Source: Planctomycetota bacterium
Lineage (GTDB): Bacteria > Planctomycetota > MHYJ01 > JACPRB01
Direction of reading: 5' to 3'
DNA: 64,000 nucleotides
Assembly (NCBI GenBank): GCA_016209705.1
Contig: JACQVR010000091.1
Span: 1 to 64,000 of the forward strand
The notes under the pieces were generated by a model. The model was not told where the DNA came from and searched no databases. It saw nothing but the letters and a program-made list of their open reading frames with translations. Each line of letters opens with the position of its first letter. Position 1 is the stretch's first letter. Made by a program: the position numbers and the translations under genes. Positions 48,749 to 58,798 of this stretch are shown in pieces.

Positions 48749-50686
48749 ATGTCTAAGATCGTAGGGATCGACCTGGGGACGACCAACTCCGTGGTCGCGG
48801 TGATGGAGGGCGGCGAGGTCAAGGTTATCCCGAACAAGCACGGTTCCAACTTGACGCCCTCGGTGGTTGGATTCACCGAGACGGGGGAGCGGTTGGTCGG
48901 CCAGCTCGCCAAGCGGCAGGCGATCATCAATCCTCGAAACACGGTTTATTCGATCAAGCGCTTCATGGGGCGCCGCCGCAGCGAGGTGACCCAGGAAGAG
49001 AAGATGTTCCCCTATGAGATCGTCGGCGGTTCGGACGAGCCCGCCAAGGTCAAGGCTCGAGAAAAGCTGTATACGCCCCAGGAGATCTCCGCCATGATCC
49101 TGGCGGATCTCAAGGAGACGGCGGAGACGTATCTGGGCGAAAAAGTGACGGAAGCGGTCATCACCTGCCCGGCGTACTTCAACGACGCCCAGCGTCAGGC
49201 GACCAAGGAAGCCGGACGGATCGCGGGCTTCGACGTGAAGCGCATCTTCAACGAGCCCACGGCGGCGGCGCTGGCGTACGGATTGGACAAGAAGAAAGGC
49301 GTCCAGAAGATCGGTGTCTACGACCTGGGAGGCGGCACGTTCGACATCTCGATCCTGGAAGTGGACAACGAGGTCATCCAGGTGCTCTCGACGAACGGGA
49401 ACACGCATCTGGGGGGCGATGATTTCGACCACCGGCTGATCAATTACGTTGCCGAGGAGTTCGGGCGGCGGCACGGCGTGGACCTGCGCAAAGATCCGAT
49501 GGCGATGCAGCGCCTGAAGGAGGCGTGCGAGCGGGCCAAATGCGAATTGTCTTCGATGTTGGAGACGGAGATCAACCTGCCGTTCATCGCGCAGGACCAG
49601 AATCGCCAGCCGCTGAATCTGACGATGAAGATCACCCGCTCGAAGCTGGAGCAGCTCCTCGGCGATCTGATCCAGTCCAGCCTCGGGCCGGTCGAGGCGG
49701 CGTTGAGGGATGCGAAGCTCAAGCCGAGCGACATCAACGAGATCGTCCTGGTCGGCGGCTCCACGCGCATTCCGATCGTCCAGCGTCTCGTGAAGGACTA
49801 CTTCGGCAAGGAGCCGAACCGGAGCGTGAATCCGGACGAGATCGTGGCGGTGGGGGCGGCGGTTCAGGGCGCGGTGCTGAAAGGCGATCGGGATATTCTG
49901 CTGCTCGACGTGACGCCGCTGACGCTGGGCATCAAGGTCGAGGGCGGTTTAATGGTGCCGCTCATTCCGCGGAACTCCGCCATTCCGACGAAGAAATCGC
50001 AGGTGTTCTCCACGGCGGCGGAGAATCAGCCGGCCGTGACGATCGAAGTGTTCCAGGGCGAGCGGCCGATGGCGGCGGACAACCGCAAGTTGGGCACGTT
50101 CGACCTGGACGGCATTCCGCCCGCGCCGCGCGGCGTGCCGCAGATCGAGGTGTCGTTCGACATCGACGCGAACGGGATTCTCAACGTCACCGCGAAGGAT
50201 CTGGGCACCTCGAAGCAGCAGCAGGTGACCATCAAGGGGTCGACCGGCTTGTCCGAGGACGAGATCAAGAAGATGGTGAGCGAGTCGGAAAAATACTCGG
50301 ATGAGGACCGCAAGCGCAAAGATCTGGTCGAGGCGCGCAATCAGGCGGATCATGTTCTTTATTCGACGGAGAAGTTTCTGCGCGAGAACGCGGACAAGCT
50401 GCCCGCTTCGGACAAGGAGCGGGTCGAGAAGGCGGTGGAACGCCTGAAGAAGGCCCGGGAGGGAGAGAGCGTCGAGGAGATCAAGCGCGCGGTGGAGGAG
50501 GTGGGCTCTGCGCCGCACGAGTACAGCCGGAAGCTCTACGAGGAGGCGGCAAAGCGCCGGGGAGAGGCCGCTTCGGGCGAGGCGGCCGGCGCGAGCGGGA
50601 GCGCCGGCGGGGACGGCGGTCCCAAGAAGGAGGAGAAAGGCTCCGGCGGCGAGAAGATCATCGACGCGGAGTTCGAGTCGAAGTAG
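48749..50686 (+). CDS. dnaK: chaperone protein DnaK
   Basis: 645 residues. Hsp70 ATPase domain with [37 protein letters not shown] and [10 protein letters not shown]. Substrate-binding domain with [14 protein letters not shown] and NRKLGTFDL. Lid and acidic C-terminal tail. ATG 48749 is chosen since it follows ACGGAGG and gives [12 protein letters not shown]; the open frame upstream to 48656 is not conserved. grpE and dnaJ are not adjacent. Confidence 0.97.
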   Translation: MSKIVGIDLGTTNSVVAVMEGGEVKVIPNKHGSNLTPSVVGFTETGERLVGQLAKRQAIINPRNTVYSIKRFMGRRRSEVTQEEKMFPYEIVGGSDEPAKVKAREKLYTPQEISAMILADLKETAETYLGEKVTEAVITCPAYFNDAQRQATKEAGRIAGFDVKRIFNEPTAAALAYGLDKKKGVQKIGVYDLGGGTFDISILEVDNEVIQVLSTNGNTHLGGDDFDHRLINYVAEEFGRRHGVDLRKDPMAMQRLKEACERAKCELSSMLETEINLPFIAQDQNRQPLNLTMKITRSKLEQLLGDLIQSSLGPVEAALRDAKLKPSDINEIVLVGGSTRIPIVQRLVKDYFGKEPNRSVNPDEIVAVGAAVQGAVLKGDRDILLLDVTPLTLGIKVEGGLMVPLIPRNSAIPTKKSQVFSTAAENQPAVTIEVFQGERPMAADNRKLGTFDLDGIPPAPRGVPQIEVSFDIDANGILNVTAKDLGTSKQQQVTIKGSTGLSEDEIKKMVSESEKYSDEDRKRKDLVEARNQADHVLYSTEKFLRENADKLPASDKERVEKAVERLKKAREGESVEEIKRAVEEVGSAPHEYSRKLYEEAAKRRGEAASGEAAGASGSAGGDGGPKKEEKGSGGEKIIDAEFESK

Positions 50687-51011
50687 CGGAGCGGTCATCT
50701 TGGGGAGCAGCCCTTCATTGCCGGAGAGGACGGTATGCCGTCACTTCCAGGCGTGCTCTTTATCCATACCAGCATGTTGAAGGGTCAGCGCTTGCGGTGA
50801 GTCCATGCGTCGTGGAAACTAATTCTCAAAAGGGGTTCACGTGGATGAGAGAGGATTACTGCACCCCGCCGATCGAACGGAGGGCAACCCCACGGGACCG
50901 GCATTCATCGCAAACCGCTCTCGCTCTCAGACTGTTTGTGTTCGGAGATGAATCCGACGGCGTCGCCGTAGGGTTGAGACTGCGTTGTCTTTCAGCCCCG
51001 AAGGCCAGCTC
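50687..51011. other. 325-bp gap at the left edge of the low-GC island
   Basis: No convincing gene, heptamer array or terminator with a U-run. A small hairpin GACGG/CCGTC lies near 50738-50751. Base composition drops visibly across this stretch, which may mark the junction of an acquired segment. Confidence 0.4.
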
Positions 51012-53948
51012 ATGAGCGCTCAACTCAAGGAGCATCGAGCCCCAGGAGGTCCGGCCTGTCCTGTCTGCTGTTCACATCAAACGAGGCCGCTCTGCTTCGT
51101 TGACGGATTTCAAATATGGAGATGTTGCGCTTCATCGACTGACTTCGTATCGCCTATGCCGGACGACAGGACGCTCAAGGAACTGTACGATCGCGAAGCG
51201 TGGTTTGAAGGTGGTGAGCGGGGCGGCTATCGGAGCTACGATGTTCAATCAGCCTCTTCGGCGGCTTTGACGGCCGAAATTCTGAATCGCTTCCCGGATC
51301 GTGGGGGCGACTTGTCAGTCCTCGACATCGGGTGCGGCTATGGTACGCACCTGCGCTTGGCCGCCGACAGGCAGTGGAAATGTTTCGGCGTGGAAATGTC
51401 GGCCCACGCGCGCAAGGTTGCAAGTCAGCGTCACGGCGATCGACTGAATCTTGTTGAGCATGTCGAAGATCTTATCCCCCACCGCTACGATTTGATCCTT
51501 ATGCTGGATGTCATCGAGCATCTCAAGGACCCTAGTTCGCTTTTCTTCACCCTGTTCAGCAAGGGAGCGATCGGACCGGAGACCCTGGTTGTGATTGCCA
51601 CCCCCAACGCGCGCAGCGCTGAGGCCATGGTCGATCCCGTAAGTTGGGTCTACAGGCATCCGCCGTCCCATCTCGTTTACTATTCCGCCAAATCCCTGGA
51701 AGTTCTGCTCCATCGCTTAAGGTTTCGGGAGGTACGTATCTATGGGACAAGCCCATTGTCGCAGCTCCATGAAGTGCGTTTTGGCGATGAGCCCCCGTCA
51801 GTAAATGACGACCTAGGCGGTTTTGCGGGTATTATCGGTGAAGCGCAGGGTAGCGACTTCGCCGAATTCATGCGCGCACGTTATGTTCCCGGCACTTGGT
51901 CCAAGTTGTCGGAATATGAGCATGTTCCTCGCTACCTCTTCGCCAAGGGTTTGGCCGCAGGAGCAAACGTTCTCGATTTCGGATGCGGGACGGGCTATGG
52001 TGCGGCTTCATTGGCCGAAGTCGCCGGATCCGTACTCGGATTGGATATCGAGGAAGCAGCGTTGCAGTGGGCGCGCGAGATGCATTCAAACCCAAAATTA
52101 CGTTTTGAGAGGCGTTCGGATCTGGGGAAGGGACTCCCTCCCAATTCCTTCGACCTCGTGACCTGTTTTGAGATGATTGAGCACGTCGGATTGGCGGCTC
52201 AGATTGAAACGCTTCGGATCATTGCAAGCCTGCTCACACCATCGGGCAAACTCGTCATTTCGACTCCGAATCCGCGGGTGACGGCAAACTACGGTGCGAA
52301 CCCTCACCACGTGCGCGAGATGACGGAAACGGAGTTTTTGGAACTTCTAAAGCCTCATTTCAAGCACATCTTCGTCATGAAGCAGTGGGTGCATCCGAGC
52401 ATTCGCATCACGGCCGACACGGTCCCGGCCGAGCGGCCCACCCACATTGGTTCCCTTACGTCGGGGGAAACGCCCAGCCCTCCGCTCGCATATGTCGCCG
52501 TCTGTTCACAGATACCGTTCGACATTCCCTCCGACCTGTGCGTGGTTGACACGCTTGCTGAGGTTCCCCACGAAACGATTCACATGGAGCGGAAGTTGAA
52601 CACTCTTCGGATCGAGAAGTATGAATTGAGGGAGCGATTCGCATGCTGCGCCCAGGCGGCCGAAGCTCGCCTGCGGCAGATTGAAGCTCAATTGGCTGCG
52701 CTTGAGAACTCCAGGGAGGTAAAACTGGGCCGGCTTGTCCGTCATGAACCCTTTTCGCTGCGTAAGTTTGGAAAGATGGCATATCTGTTGGCAGCTATGA
52801 TCGCTCCAACTCGAGTCAAGCGATTGCTATACCCATTTGTCAGGAAGGCAAGAACGTGGCTTGGCGCCTCGAAGACGGTGGCACCTTACGTGATACGGCA
52901 GGCAAAATGTGTGGCGCCCGAGCGCCGACGAGTCGTTCATGCGATTGCAAATTTCTATATGGGCGGATCATCTCGTTTAGTTGTGGACCTCATCGAGCGC
53001 CTCGGTCACCTTTACGAGCAGCTCGTGCTTACCAGCGCCATCCCGGATGCGCCGGCGTATGCGGGAGCGCACGTCATTGAAAAAAGACAATGGGCGACCG
53101 TTGATGAGATAAGTGAATGTCTTATCTCCCTCCGTCCCGACTTGGTTCACGTTCATTACTGGGGTGACCTGGATCGCCCCTGGTATGAAAAGGTGATCCT
53201 AGCCGCCGAAAGGTACGGGTGTCCGATCATCGAGAACATCAATACGCCGGTGGAGCCGTATCGGTCAGACAAGATTGCCCGCTACGTTTTTGTGAGCGAT
53301 TATGCGCGCAATCTGTATGCATGCCGGGGGGACAGGAGCGCCGTGGTGCACCCGGGCTCCGACCTGGACCTTTTTTCCCCACGATCTGGATCCCCGGCCG
53401 CGCGTGATACGATAGGGATGGTATACCGCCTCGAGCCTGACAAGCTCAGTCCCCATTCCATCGATGTGTTCGTGAAGGTTGCGCAAAGGCGTCCCGGAAC
53501 GAAGGCTATCATTGTCGGCGGCGGAACGTACTTGGAAATGTACAAAGCCGCCGTGCGCTCGGCGGGAGTCTCGGAACAATTTGAATTCGCCGGTTACGTA
53601 CCGTACGAAGATTTGCCTGGACTTTATTCTCGTTTGGCCGTATTCATTGCTCCCGTATCGCGAGAGAGCTTCGGTCAAGTGTTGCCGTTCGCAATGCATA
53701 TGGGTATTCCGGTGGCGGGGTACGACGTGGGCGCGCTTGCTGAAATACTCGGGAGTCGTGACCTGCTCGCACCACCCGGGGACAGCCTGGCGCTGGCGAG
53801 CATCGTCGTGGATTTGCTGGAAGATCGCCAAAGAGGTTACCTTATAGGTCGACATAACCGAGAACGGGCCGCCGCCCTATTTTCCGTTGAAGCCATGGCG
53901 GACAAGTATCGGACGATGTATGCCGAAATACTTCATGAGGCAAAGTGA
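51012..53948 (+). CDS. three-domain protein: methyltransferase, methyltransferase, glycosyltransferase family 4
   Basis: 978 residues. Domain 1 (about 10-270): partly degenerate zinc ribbon (CPVC, then RCCASS where RCxxC is usual) and a class I SAM fold with VLDIGCGYGTHLRLAA. Domain 2 (about 280-510): second SAM fold with VLDFGCGTGYGAASLAE and a late acid EMIEH. A coiled segment (540-580) leads to domain 3 (about 635-975), a GT4 glycosyltransferase with HVHYWGDLDRPWYEK, GMVYRLEPDKLS and the E-x7-E type ESFGQVLPFAMHMGIPVAG. Likely builds and methylates a surface glycan. Starts at ATG 51012. Lower GC than flanking genes. Confidence 0.88.
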   Translation: MSAQLKEHRAPGGPACPVCCSHQTRPLCFVDGFQIWRCCASSTDFVSPMPDDRTLKELYDREAWFEGGERGGYRSYDVQSASSAALTAEILNRFPDRGGDLSVLDIGCGYGTHLRLAADRQWKCFGVEMSAHARKVASQRHGDRLNLVEHVEDLIPHRYDLILMLDVIEHLKDPSSLFFTLFSKGAIGPETLVVIATPNARSAEAMVDPVSWVYRHPPSHLVYYSAKSLEVLLHRLRFREVRIYGTSPLSQLHEVRFGDEPPSVNDDLGGFAGIIGEAQGSDFAEFMRARYVPGTWSKLSEYEHVPRYLFAKGLAAGANVLDFGCGTGYGAASLAEVAGSVLGLDIEEAALQWAREMHSNPKLRFERRSDLGKGLPPNSFDLVTCFEMIEHVGLAAQIETLRIIASLLTPSGKLVISTPNPRVTANYGANPHHVREMTETEFLELLKPHFKHIFVMKQWVHPSIRITADTVPAERPTHIGSLTSGETPSPPLAYVAVCSQIPFDIPSDLCVVDTLAEVPHETIHMERKLNTLRIEKYELRERFACCAQAAEARLRQIEAQLAALENSREVKLGRLVRHEPFSLRKFGKMAYLLAAMIAPTRVKRLLYPFVRKARTWLGASKTVAPYVIRQAKCVAPERRRVVHAIANFYMGGSSRLVVDLIERLGHLYEQLVLTSAIPDAPAYAGAHVIEKRQWATVDEISECLISLRPDLVHVHYWGDLDRPWYEKVILAAERYGCPIIENINTPVEPYRSDKIARYVFVSDYARNLYACRGDRSAVVHPGSDLDLFSPRSGSPAARDTIGMVYRLEPDKLSPHSIDVFVKVAQRRPGTKAIIVGGGTYLEMYKAAVRSAGVSEQFEFAGYVPYEDLPGLYSRLAVFIAPVSRESFGQVLPFAMHMGIPVAGYDVGALAEILGSRDLLAPPGDSLALASIVVDLLEDRQRGYLIGRHNRERAAALFSVEAMADKYRTMYAEILHEAK

Positions 53949-53951
53949 ATA

Positions 53952-55283
53952 ATGCGGGTTGCACTTTTCGTTCATTGCTTCTTCCCGACGCACTTCTACG
54001 GAACCGAAACCTATACGCTGCAGGTCGCCCGGCATTTACGGCATCTGAATCATGATCCGATCGTGGTATCCGCCATATTTCAAGGGGAAGCGAGTCGAGG
54101 GCGACTTGTCACGCAGTACACCTATGAAGGCATCCCTGTCTATTGTGTTGACAAGAATTACGTGCCCCATAGCCGAATCAAGGAAACCTATTATCATGAA
54201 GCGATGAGGGGGATACTCGGTGACGTGCTTTACGAATTACAGCCTGATTTGGTGCATGTGACGCACCTGATCAATCACACGGGGGTCCTGCTCGATGTTG
54301 CCCATGAGATGGGTTTACCCATTGTCGCGACCCTGACCGATTTTTTTGGATTCTGTTACAACAACAGGTTGGAAGCCGCGGACGGCTCGCTGTGCCGCGG
54401 ACCGAATTCTTCGCGCAGCAATTGCATCGCGTGTTATTTGAAAGCAAATTCCGGAAATCTTCCTGATTTCATTAGAAAATGGTCGTCTGCCGCGGCATGG
54501 GGTCTGGCTGTTCTGCCAGGGATTCCCCTTCTGGGAAGGGGTGTGGTCGGCGGCGTTGCCTTGGACTTGAAGTCTCGTCCGAATATTTTGGGCGCGTGTT
54601 ATAAAAAATATCGCGCGGTAATCACTCCCACGCGCTTTCTTCGGGAGGCCTACGTCGCGAACGGTCTGACAACCCGTTGCTTTGATATCCATTTCGGTGT
54701 GGATGTATCGCGAAATCCGAAGCCGGCGCGAGACCTGGAAGGCCCGGTAAACTTCGGTTTCATCGGCCAGTTAGCAGCGCATAAGGGCCCAGACCTTCTC
54801 GTGGAGGCTTTTAAGCGTCTCCCCAGAGGTTCGGCGACCCTGAATATTTACGGCTCGGAGGATCATGATCTGCGATTTATGGCGAATTTGAAGGGAATGG
54901 CGACCGGCTATCCTGTTCATTTTCGGGGAACATTTCCGAGTGAGCGCATTGCCGCTGTCCTAGCGGAGATTGATGTTCTTGTAATTCCATCGCGGTGGTA
55001 CGAAAATAGCCCTCTGGTGCTCCTGAATTCCCTTGCGACGCACACGCCGGTCGTGGTCTCCGATGTCGATGGCTTGACGGAATTCGTCCACGAGGGACGC
55101 AACGGTTTTTCGTTCCAGCGCGGCAGCGCACAAGATTTGGAGCAAGTCATGCGAAGGTTTCTATGCAATCGGCGACTCGCCGCAGAAATGTCTCATTCCA
55201 CCGAATATGGGCGCACGAGCCGTAGGATGGTGGAGGAAATCCAGGGTGTATACTCGTGGGCAAGGAATGGAAACGAACAATAA
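53952..55283 (+). CDS. glycosyltransferase family 4
   Basis: 443 residues, GT-B fold: N-terminal LFVHCFFPTHFYGTETYTLQVARHLR, middle DLVHVTHLINHTG, and C-terminal NFGFIGQLAAHKGPDLLVEAFKRL followed by PSRWYENSPLVLLNSLATHTPVVVSDVDG with the donor-binding glutamate. A cysteine cluster (FGFC, LCRG, NCIAC) recurs in related enzymes and may bind metal. Starts 3 bp after the trifunctional gene. Soluble, probably at the inner face of the membrane. Confidence 0.9.
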   Translation: MRVALFVHCFFPTHFYGTETYTLQVARHLRHLNHDPIVVSAIFQGEASRGRLVTQYTYEGIPVYCVDKNYVPHSRIKETYYHEAMRGILGDVLYELQPDLVHVTHLINHTGVLLDVAHEMGLPIVATLTDFFGFCYNNRLEAADGSLCRGPNSSRSNCIACYLKANSGNLPDFIRKWSSAAAWGLAVLPGIPLLGRGVVGGVALDLKSRPNILGACYKKYRAVITPTRFLREAYVANGLTTRCFDIHFGVDVSRNPKPARDLEGPVNFGFIGQLAAHKGPDLLVEAFKRLPRGSATLNIYGSEDHDLRFMANLKGMATGYPVHFRGTFPSERIAAVLAEIDVLVIPSRWYENSPLVLLNSLATHTPVVVSDVDGLTEFVHEGRNGFSFQRGSAQDLEQVMRRFLCNRRLAAEMSHSTEYGRTSRRMVEEIQGVYSWARNGNEQ

Positions 55284-56175
55284 GTGGAACAAATCATCCG
55301 CAGCTACGCCCGATCGTCGACTACGAGTTGGGTTGCTGTCTGCCGACGGAAGAATGGATCCATCTCAATGGCACGGCTATTTTCCAAGAACCAGGTCTGC
55401 TCAAATATGTGAGTCGCTTTCCGCCGCCCGCTCTCATGCGGGATGTTTCCGGTCTCACGAACGAGGCTGATTGTGCCAGTCACGGAGCGGAATTTTTCAG
55501 GGTCCTATCGGAGAGCTCGGCCAAACCACTGACCGAGTACCGAAGTATTCTAGATTTTGGTTGCGGTTGCGGTAGATTGGCCAGGATGTTCAAGGGGCAT
55601 CCACATCGGGTGTGCGACTCCGACGTGGATCATCGTCACGTGGCTTGGATGAAAGAGAACCTCTCCTATATGGACGTGAGACTTAACTCGGTTCGGCCTC
55701 CGATTCCCTATGCAGATGAGGAGTTTGAGGCGATCTTTGGGATTTCGGTCTTCACGCATCTGAATGAACGCACGCAGGATCAGTTTCTGGAGGAGCTGCG
55801 CCGTGTATGCGCACGCGACGGACGTCTGTTTCTAAGAAGTCATGTGAAACGGGCGTTGGCGCGGGCGATGCAAGGGCCGGCGATTCTGAACGTGCTGTCT
55901 GTGTCCGCGACCGCGCTTCAAGAAAGCAATGCAACCTTTTGTGATGGGAGGTTGGCTTTTATCCTTCAAGAGGGACATCTGACATCACGCCGGCCCAAGG
56001 GAGCTGTCGTGCCGCCGGTCACAGCGTCATCTCTGAGCCGTACGAGTACGGGATATCCTTTATTCCTGAAAGTTACGTGATGCATCCTTGGACTCGCTGG
56101 TTTGACGTGATCGATTACCATTCCCGAGCGATACATGACTTCCAGGATCTGATCGTTCTAACGCCAAAAACGTAG
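55256..56175 (+). pseudogene. class I SAM-dependent methyltransferase with a frameshift
   Basis: The first frame (GTG 55256, overlapping the previous gene by 28 bp) encodes ILDFGCGCGRLARMF, FEAIFGISVFTHLNERTQDQFLEELRRV and, near the end, RLAFILQEGHLTS. It then loses similarity and stops at 56080. A second frame, open from 55945, carries EPYEYGISFIPESYV, TRWFDVIDYHSRAIHDFQD and a stop at 56175, the expected family C-terminus. One indel between about 55985 and 56030 joins them. The gene is inactive or the assembly is wrong here. Confidence 0.75.
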
Positions 56176-56274
56176 GTCTTCCCCAGAGGACGGGAGTCGT
56201 GCATCACAAGGTACGGTGGAACAAAGGTTCGAATATTCGTAATAAGCGAAGAAGGAATGTGATTCTAGGCAGGG

Positions 56275-56300
56275 GACCGTGCGCTGTCTCAGCGACGGTC
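56275..56300 (+). promoter_or_regulatory. hairpin upstream of the epimerase gene
   Basis: GACCGT (56275-56280) pairs with ACGGTC (56295-56300), extended by CGCT/AGCG, with loop GTCTC. No U-run. It lies 22 bp before the start at 56323. Confidence 0.35.
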
Positions 56301-56322
56301 GGTTGGATGCCTTGGAGAAGGG

Positions 56323-57267
56323 ATGATTATGAAATGTCTGGTTCTGGGTGGTGGTGGATTCATCGGGTCATCCTTAACAGATAGGTTGCTGGCCGACGGT
56401 CACATCGTGCGTGTCTTCGAGCGGCCTCGAGTAGTACCGTACAGAAAATTCTCCGCGGCGGAACGCCTTCAGTGGGTCGTCGGAGATTTCCAGAGCACGG
56501 CCGACATCGGGGCCGCCTTGGATGAAGTGGATGTCGTGTTCCACTTGATTGGAACGACGTTGCCACATAATTCAAATGAGGATCCCGTCTATGATGTGGA
56601 AAGCAATGTGGTTCCTACGTTGCGGCTTCTGGAGGCGTTGGTTCGAAAGAAGGGTCGCAAGATCGTCTTTTTGTCATCGGGGGGGACCGTTTATGGGATT
56701 CCCATGAAAATCCCGACTCCAGAATCACACCCCCTGGAGCCGATCGTGTCCTACGGAATCACGAAACAGACGATCGAGAAGTACTTGAGCCTATACCGAA
56801 CCCTGCATGGACTTGAGTTTGTCGTGCTTCGGGTCGCTAATGCCTACGGCGAGCGACAACGCCCGAATTCGTCCCAGGGAGCGGTGGCCGTATTTCTTGG
56901 AAAAGCGCTGGCGGGTGAAATGATCGAAATCTGGGGAGATGGGTCGGTCACGCGTGATTACGTTTACGTCGGTGACGTCGTTGAGGCTCTGCTTAAGGCC
57001 ATGAGATTTGGCGGCGAGCCGAACGTCTTCAACATCGGTTCGGGGAAGGGGCATACCATTCACGAACTGCTTGAAAAGATTGAGAATCTTATCGAGAGAC
57101 CTGTTCCACGGAAATACATGTCCGTTCGGAAATGCGATGTGCCGATCAGCGTACTGGACATCCGCCGGGCCGAAAAAATATTGAGATGGGCACCCGCCGT
57201 GGCGCTGGAGGAAGGTCTGAAACGAACGTTCGACTGGATGAGGAGGTGCGAGTCGCTGGGAGCCTGA
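56323..57267 (+). CDS. NAD-dependent sugar epimerase/dehydratase
   Basis: 314-residue extended short-chain dehydrogenase. NAD-binding GGGGFIG near the N-terminus, catalytic region FLSSGGTVYG and SYGITKQ (Tyr-x3-Lys), then RVANAYGERQRP and DYVYVGDVVEALL. Closest in pattern to UDP-glucose 4-epimerase-like enzymes; the true substrate is unknown. Last gene of the low-GC glycan island. Confidence 0.87.
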   Translation: MIMKCLVLGGGGFIGSSLTDRLLADGHIVRVFERPRVVPYRKFSAAERLQWVVGDFQSTADIGAALDEVDVVFHLIGTTLPHNSNEDPVYDVESNVVPTLRLLEALVRKKGRKIVFLSSGGTVYGIPMKIPTPESHPLEPIVSYGITKQTIEKYLSLYRTLHGLEFVVLRVANAYGERQRPNSSQGAVAVFLGKALAGEMIEIWGDGSVTRDYVYVGDVVEALLKAMRFGGEPNVFNIGSGKGHTIHELLEKIENLIERPVPRKYMSVRKCDVPISVLDIRRAEKILRWAPAVALEEGLKRTFDWMRRCESLGA

Positions 57268-57486
57268 ACATCCCAAGGAGCAGGAAGGGATTTTCGGGAC
57301 GATGTGTGACTACGGCCTGGAATCCTGGGCCGCGGGCGGGGGTAATAGCGTCGGCGGTCACCGCCACGCAGGCGGGCCACGCCGGGACGGAATCGGACCC
57401 GCCTGTCCCTGAGTAGCCGCGCAACGCTCATAAGGGTAATGAATCCTTTCTGAGGTTTTGAGCCGTCCCTTTTTGGCTCGAAATTG

Positions 57487-58626
57487 ATGTCGATTCACAC
57501 GGCGGCACTCCTTTATGCGCCCAAGCTTGATCGGGGCGGTGTGGAAACCCATGTGCTCGCTTTGATGAGGCATGGAGCCCCCGCCGGATATCGCTGGCTC
57601 ATCGTCGCCGCCGCGTCTGAACCGTTCGCCCAACGGGCCATGCGCCTGGGCGCGCGCATCGTTCCATGGGCGCCCGCCCATGCCCTGGATCTCCGGGCGT
57701 TGCGCGATCTCGTTCGCATCCTGAGGTCCGAATCGGCCGACCTCGTTCACGCGCACAGTCCGCGGGCGGCGCTTCTGGCGCGGGCGGCCGCTCGTGTCGC
57801 GGGAATTCCCGCCGTCGTCACCGTTCACGTGACGTCCTACGACGCCGTCCGGGGGCAGAATCCGGGAGCACGACTGAAACGAACGCTGTATCGCGCCGCC
57901 GAGCGGGCCGTCAATCGAGTTTGGCCGGATCCCCTCATCTATTGCTCGTTTCGCATCCACGCCGAGACGATCGCCCGCGGTATCGCGTCGCGCCGCCTCG
58001 CCTGCGTCATTCCGAACGGGATCGATCTCGACGTGGGCGGCGCGCCCCTACCGGATCTGCGTTCCCGGCTGGGCACGCCGCACGACGCGACGGTCCTCCT
58101 GGGTGTCGGACGACTCGACCCCCAAAAGGGCTTCGACCTGCTTCTGGAAGCCTTTCGATCGCTGGAGCCCGAACGGGGGCGCGTTCATCTGTGGTTGGCG
58201 GGTGACGGACCCGATCGGAGGATACTCGAGGCGCGGGTTTGCGCGCTCCATCTGTCCCCCTGGGTCCATTTCCTCGGATTCCGCGATGATGTTCCCGCCT
58301 TGCTCATGTCCAGCGATCTTTTCGTGCTCCCGTCCCGCTTCGAAGCCATGCCCATGGCGCTGCTGGAGGCGATGGCTGCCGGGCGCCCCGCCGTCGTGAC
58401 CGACGTCGGCGACAATGCCGAACTCGTGGGACACGGCCTCGCGGGCTTGGTCGTCCCCCCGGAGGATTCTCGAGCCTTGGCGGCGGCGCTGGAAGCGCTG
58501 GTGCGAAACCCGTCCCGTCGAGCCGCTTTCGGCCTGGAAGCCCAACGCCGATCCGCGGCTTTTCGCGCGGACCGCATGGCCCGGAAGGTTCTCCACGTTT
58601 ACAACGAGGCGCTTCATAGGCGTTGA
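57487..58626 (+). CDS. glycosyltransferase family 4
   Basis: 379 residues with GT4 landmarks: KLDRGGVETHVLAL, DLVHAHSPRAALLARAAARVAG, VIPNGIDL, LGVGRLDPQKGFDLLLEAF, and SRFEAMPMALLEAMAAGRPAVVTDVGDNAELV with the E-x7-E motif. High GC, unlike the genes just upstream, so it probably belongs to the ancestral chromosome. ATG 57487 preferred over TTG 57484. No Shine-Dalgarno is evident. Confidence 0.9.
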   Translation: MSIHTAALLYAPKLDRGGVETHVLALMRHGAPAGYRWLIVAAASEPFAQRAMRLGARIVPWAPAHALDLRALRDLVRILRSESADLVHAHSPRAALLARAAARVAGIPAVVTVHVTSYDAVRGQNPGARLKRTLYRAAERAVNRVWPDPLIYCSFRIHAETIARGIASRRLACVIPNGIDLDVGGAPLPDLRSRLGTPHDATVLLGVGRLDPQKGFDLLLEAFRSLEPERGRVHLWLAGDGPDRRILEARVCALHLSPWVHFLGFRDDVPALLMSSDLFVLPSRFEAMPMALLEAMAAGRPAVVTDVGDNAELVGHGLAGLVVPPEDSRALAAALEALVRNPSRRAAFGLEAQRRSAAFRADRMARKVLHVYNEALHRR

Positions 58627-58651
58627 CACCGCCGGGCCATGCGGACATACT
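58623..58651 (+). promoter_or_regulatory. promoter of the Gld-like ABC operon
   Basis: TTGACA (58623-58628), 17-bp spacer, CATACT (58646-58651). It leaves a leader of about 140 bases before ATG 58799. The TTGACA overlaps the stop of the preceding gene. Confidence 0.5.
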
Positions 58652-58798
58652 AGCCCTCCCCTTGACGCCATGCTCCAACCATGCGGAGCGTCTAGAATAC
58701 GGCGGAGGGACGTCTGGAAATCGCCCGGACGCGCCGGCCGCCGAGGCGAAGTGTTTGGTGGACAAAATCATCCAAGCCAGGATTCCGACGGGGCGTTC

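Noticed and set aside
50797..51015. 72-codon open frame upstream of the trifunctional glycan enzyme
   Set aside because: No Shine-Dalgarno, no recognisable motif, and the composition is unlike either neighbouring region.
57132..57416. 94-codon frame overlapping the end of the epimerase gene
   Set aside because: Most of it is an alternative frame of the epimerase; the remainder has no motif.
57457..57482. Terminator after the epimerase gene (GAGCC/GGCTC hairpin)
   Set aside because: The stem is only 5-6 bp and the T-run lies in the loop, not after the stem.
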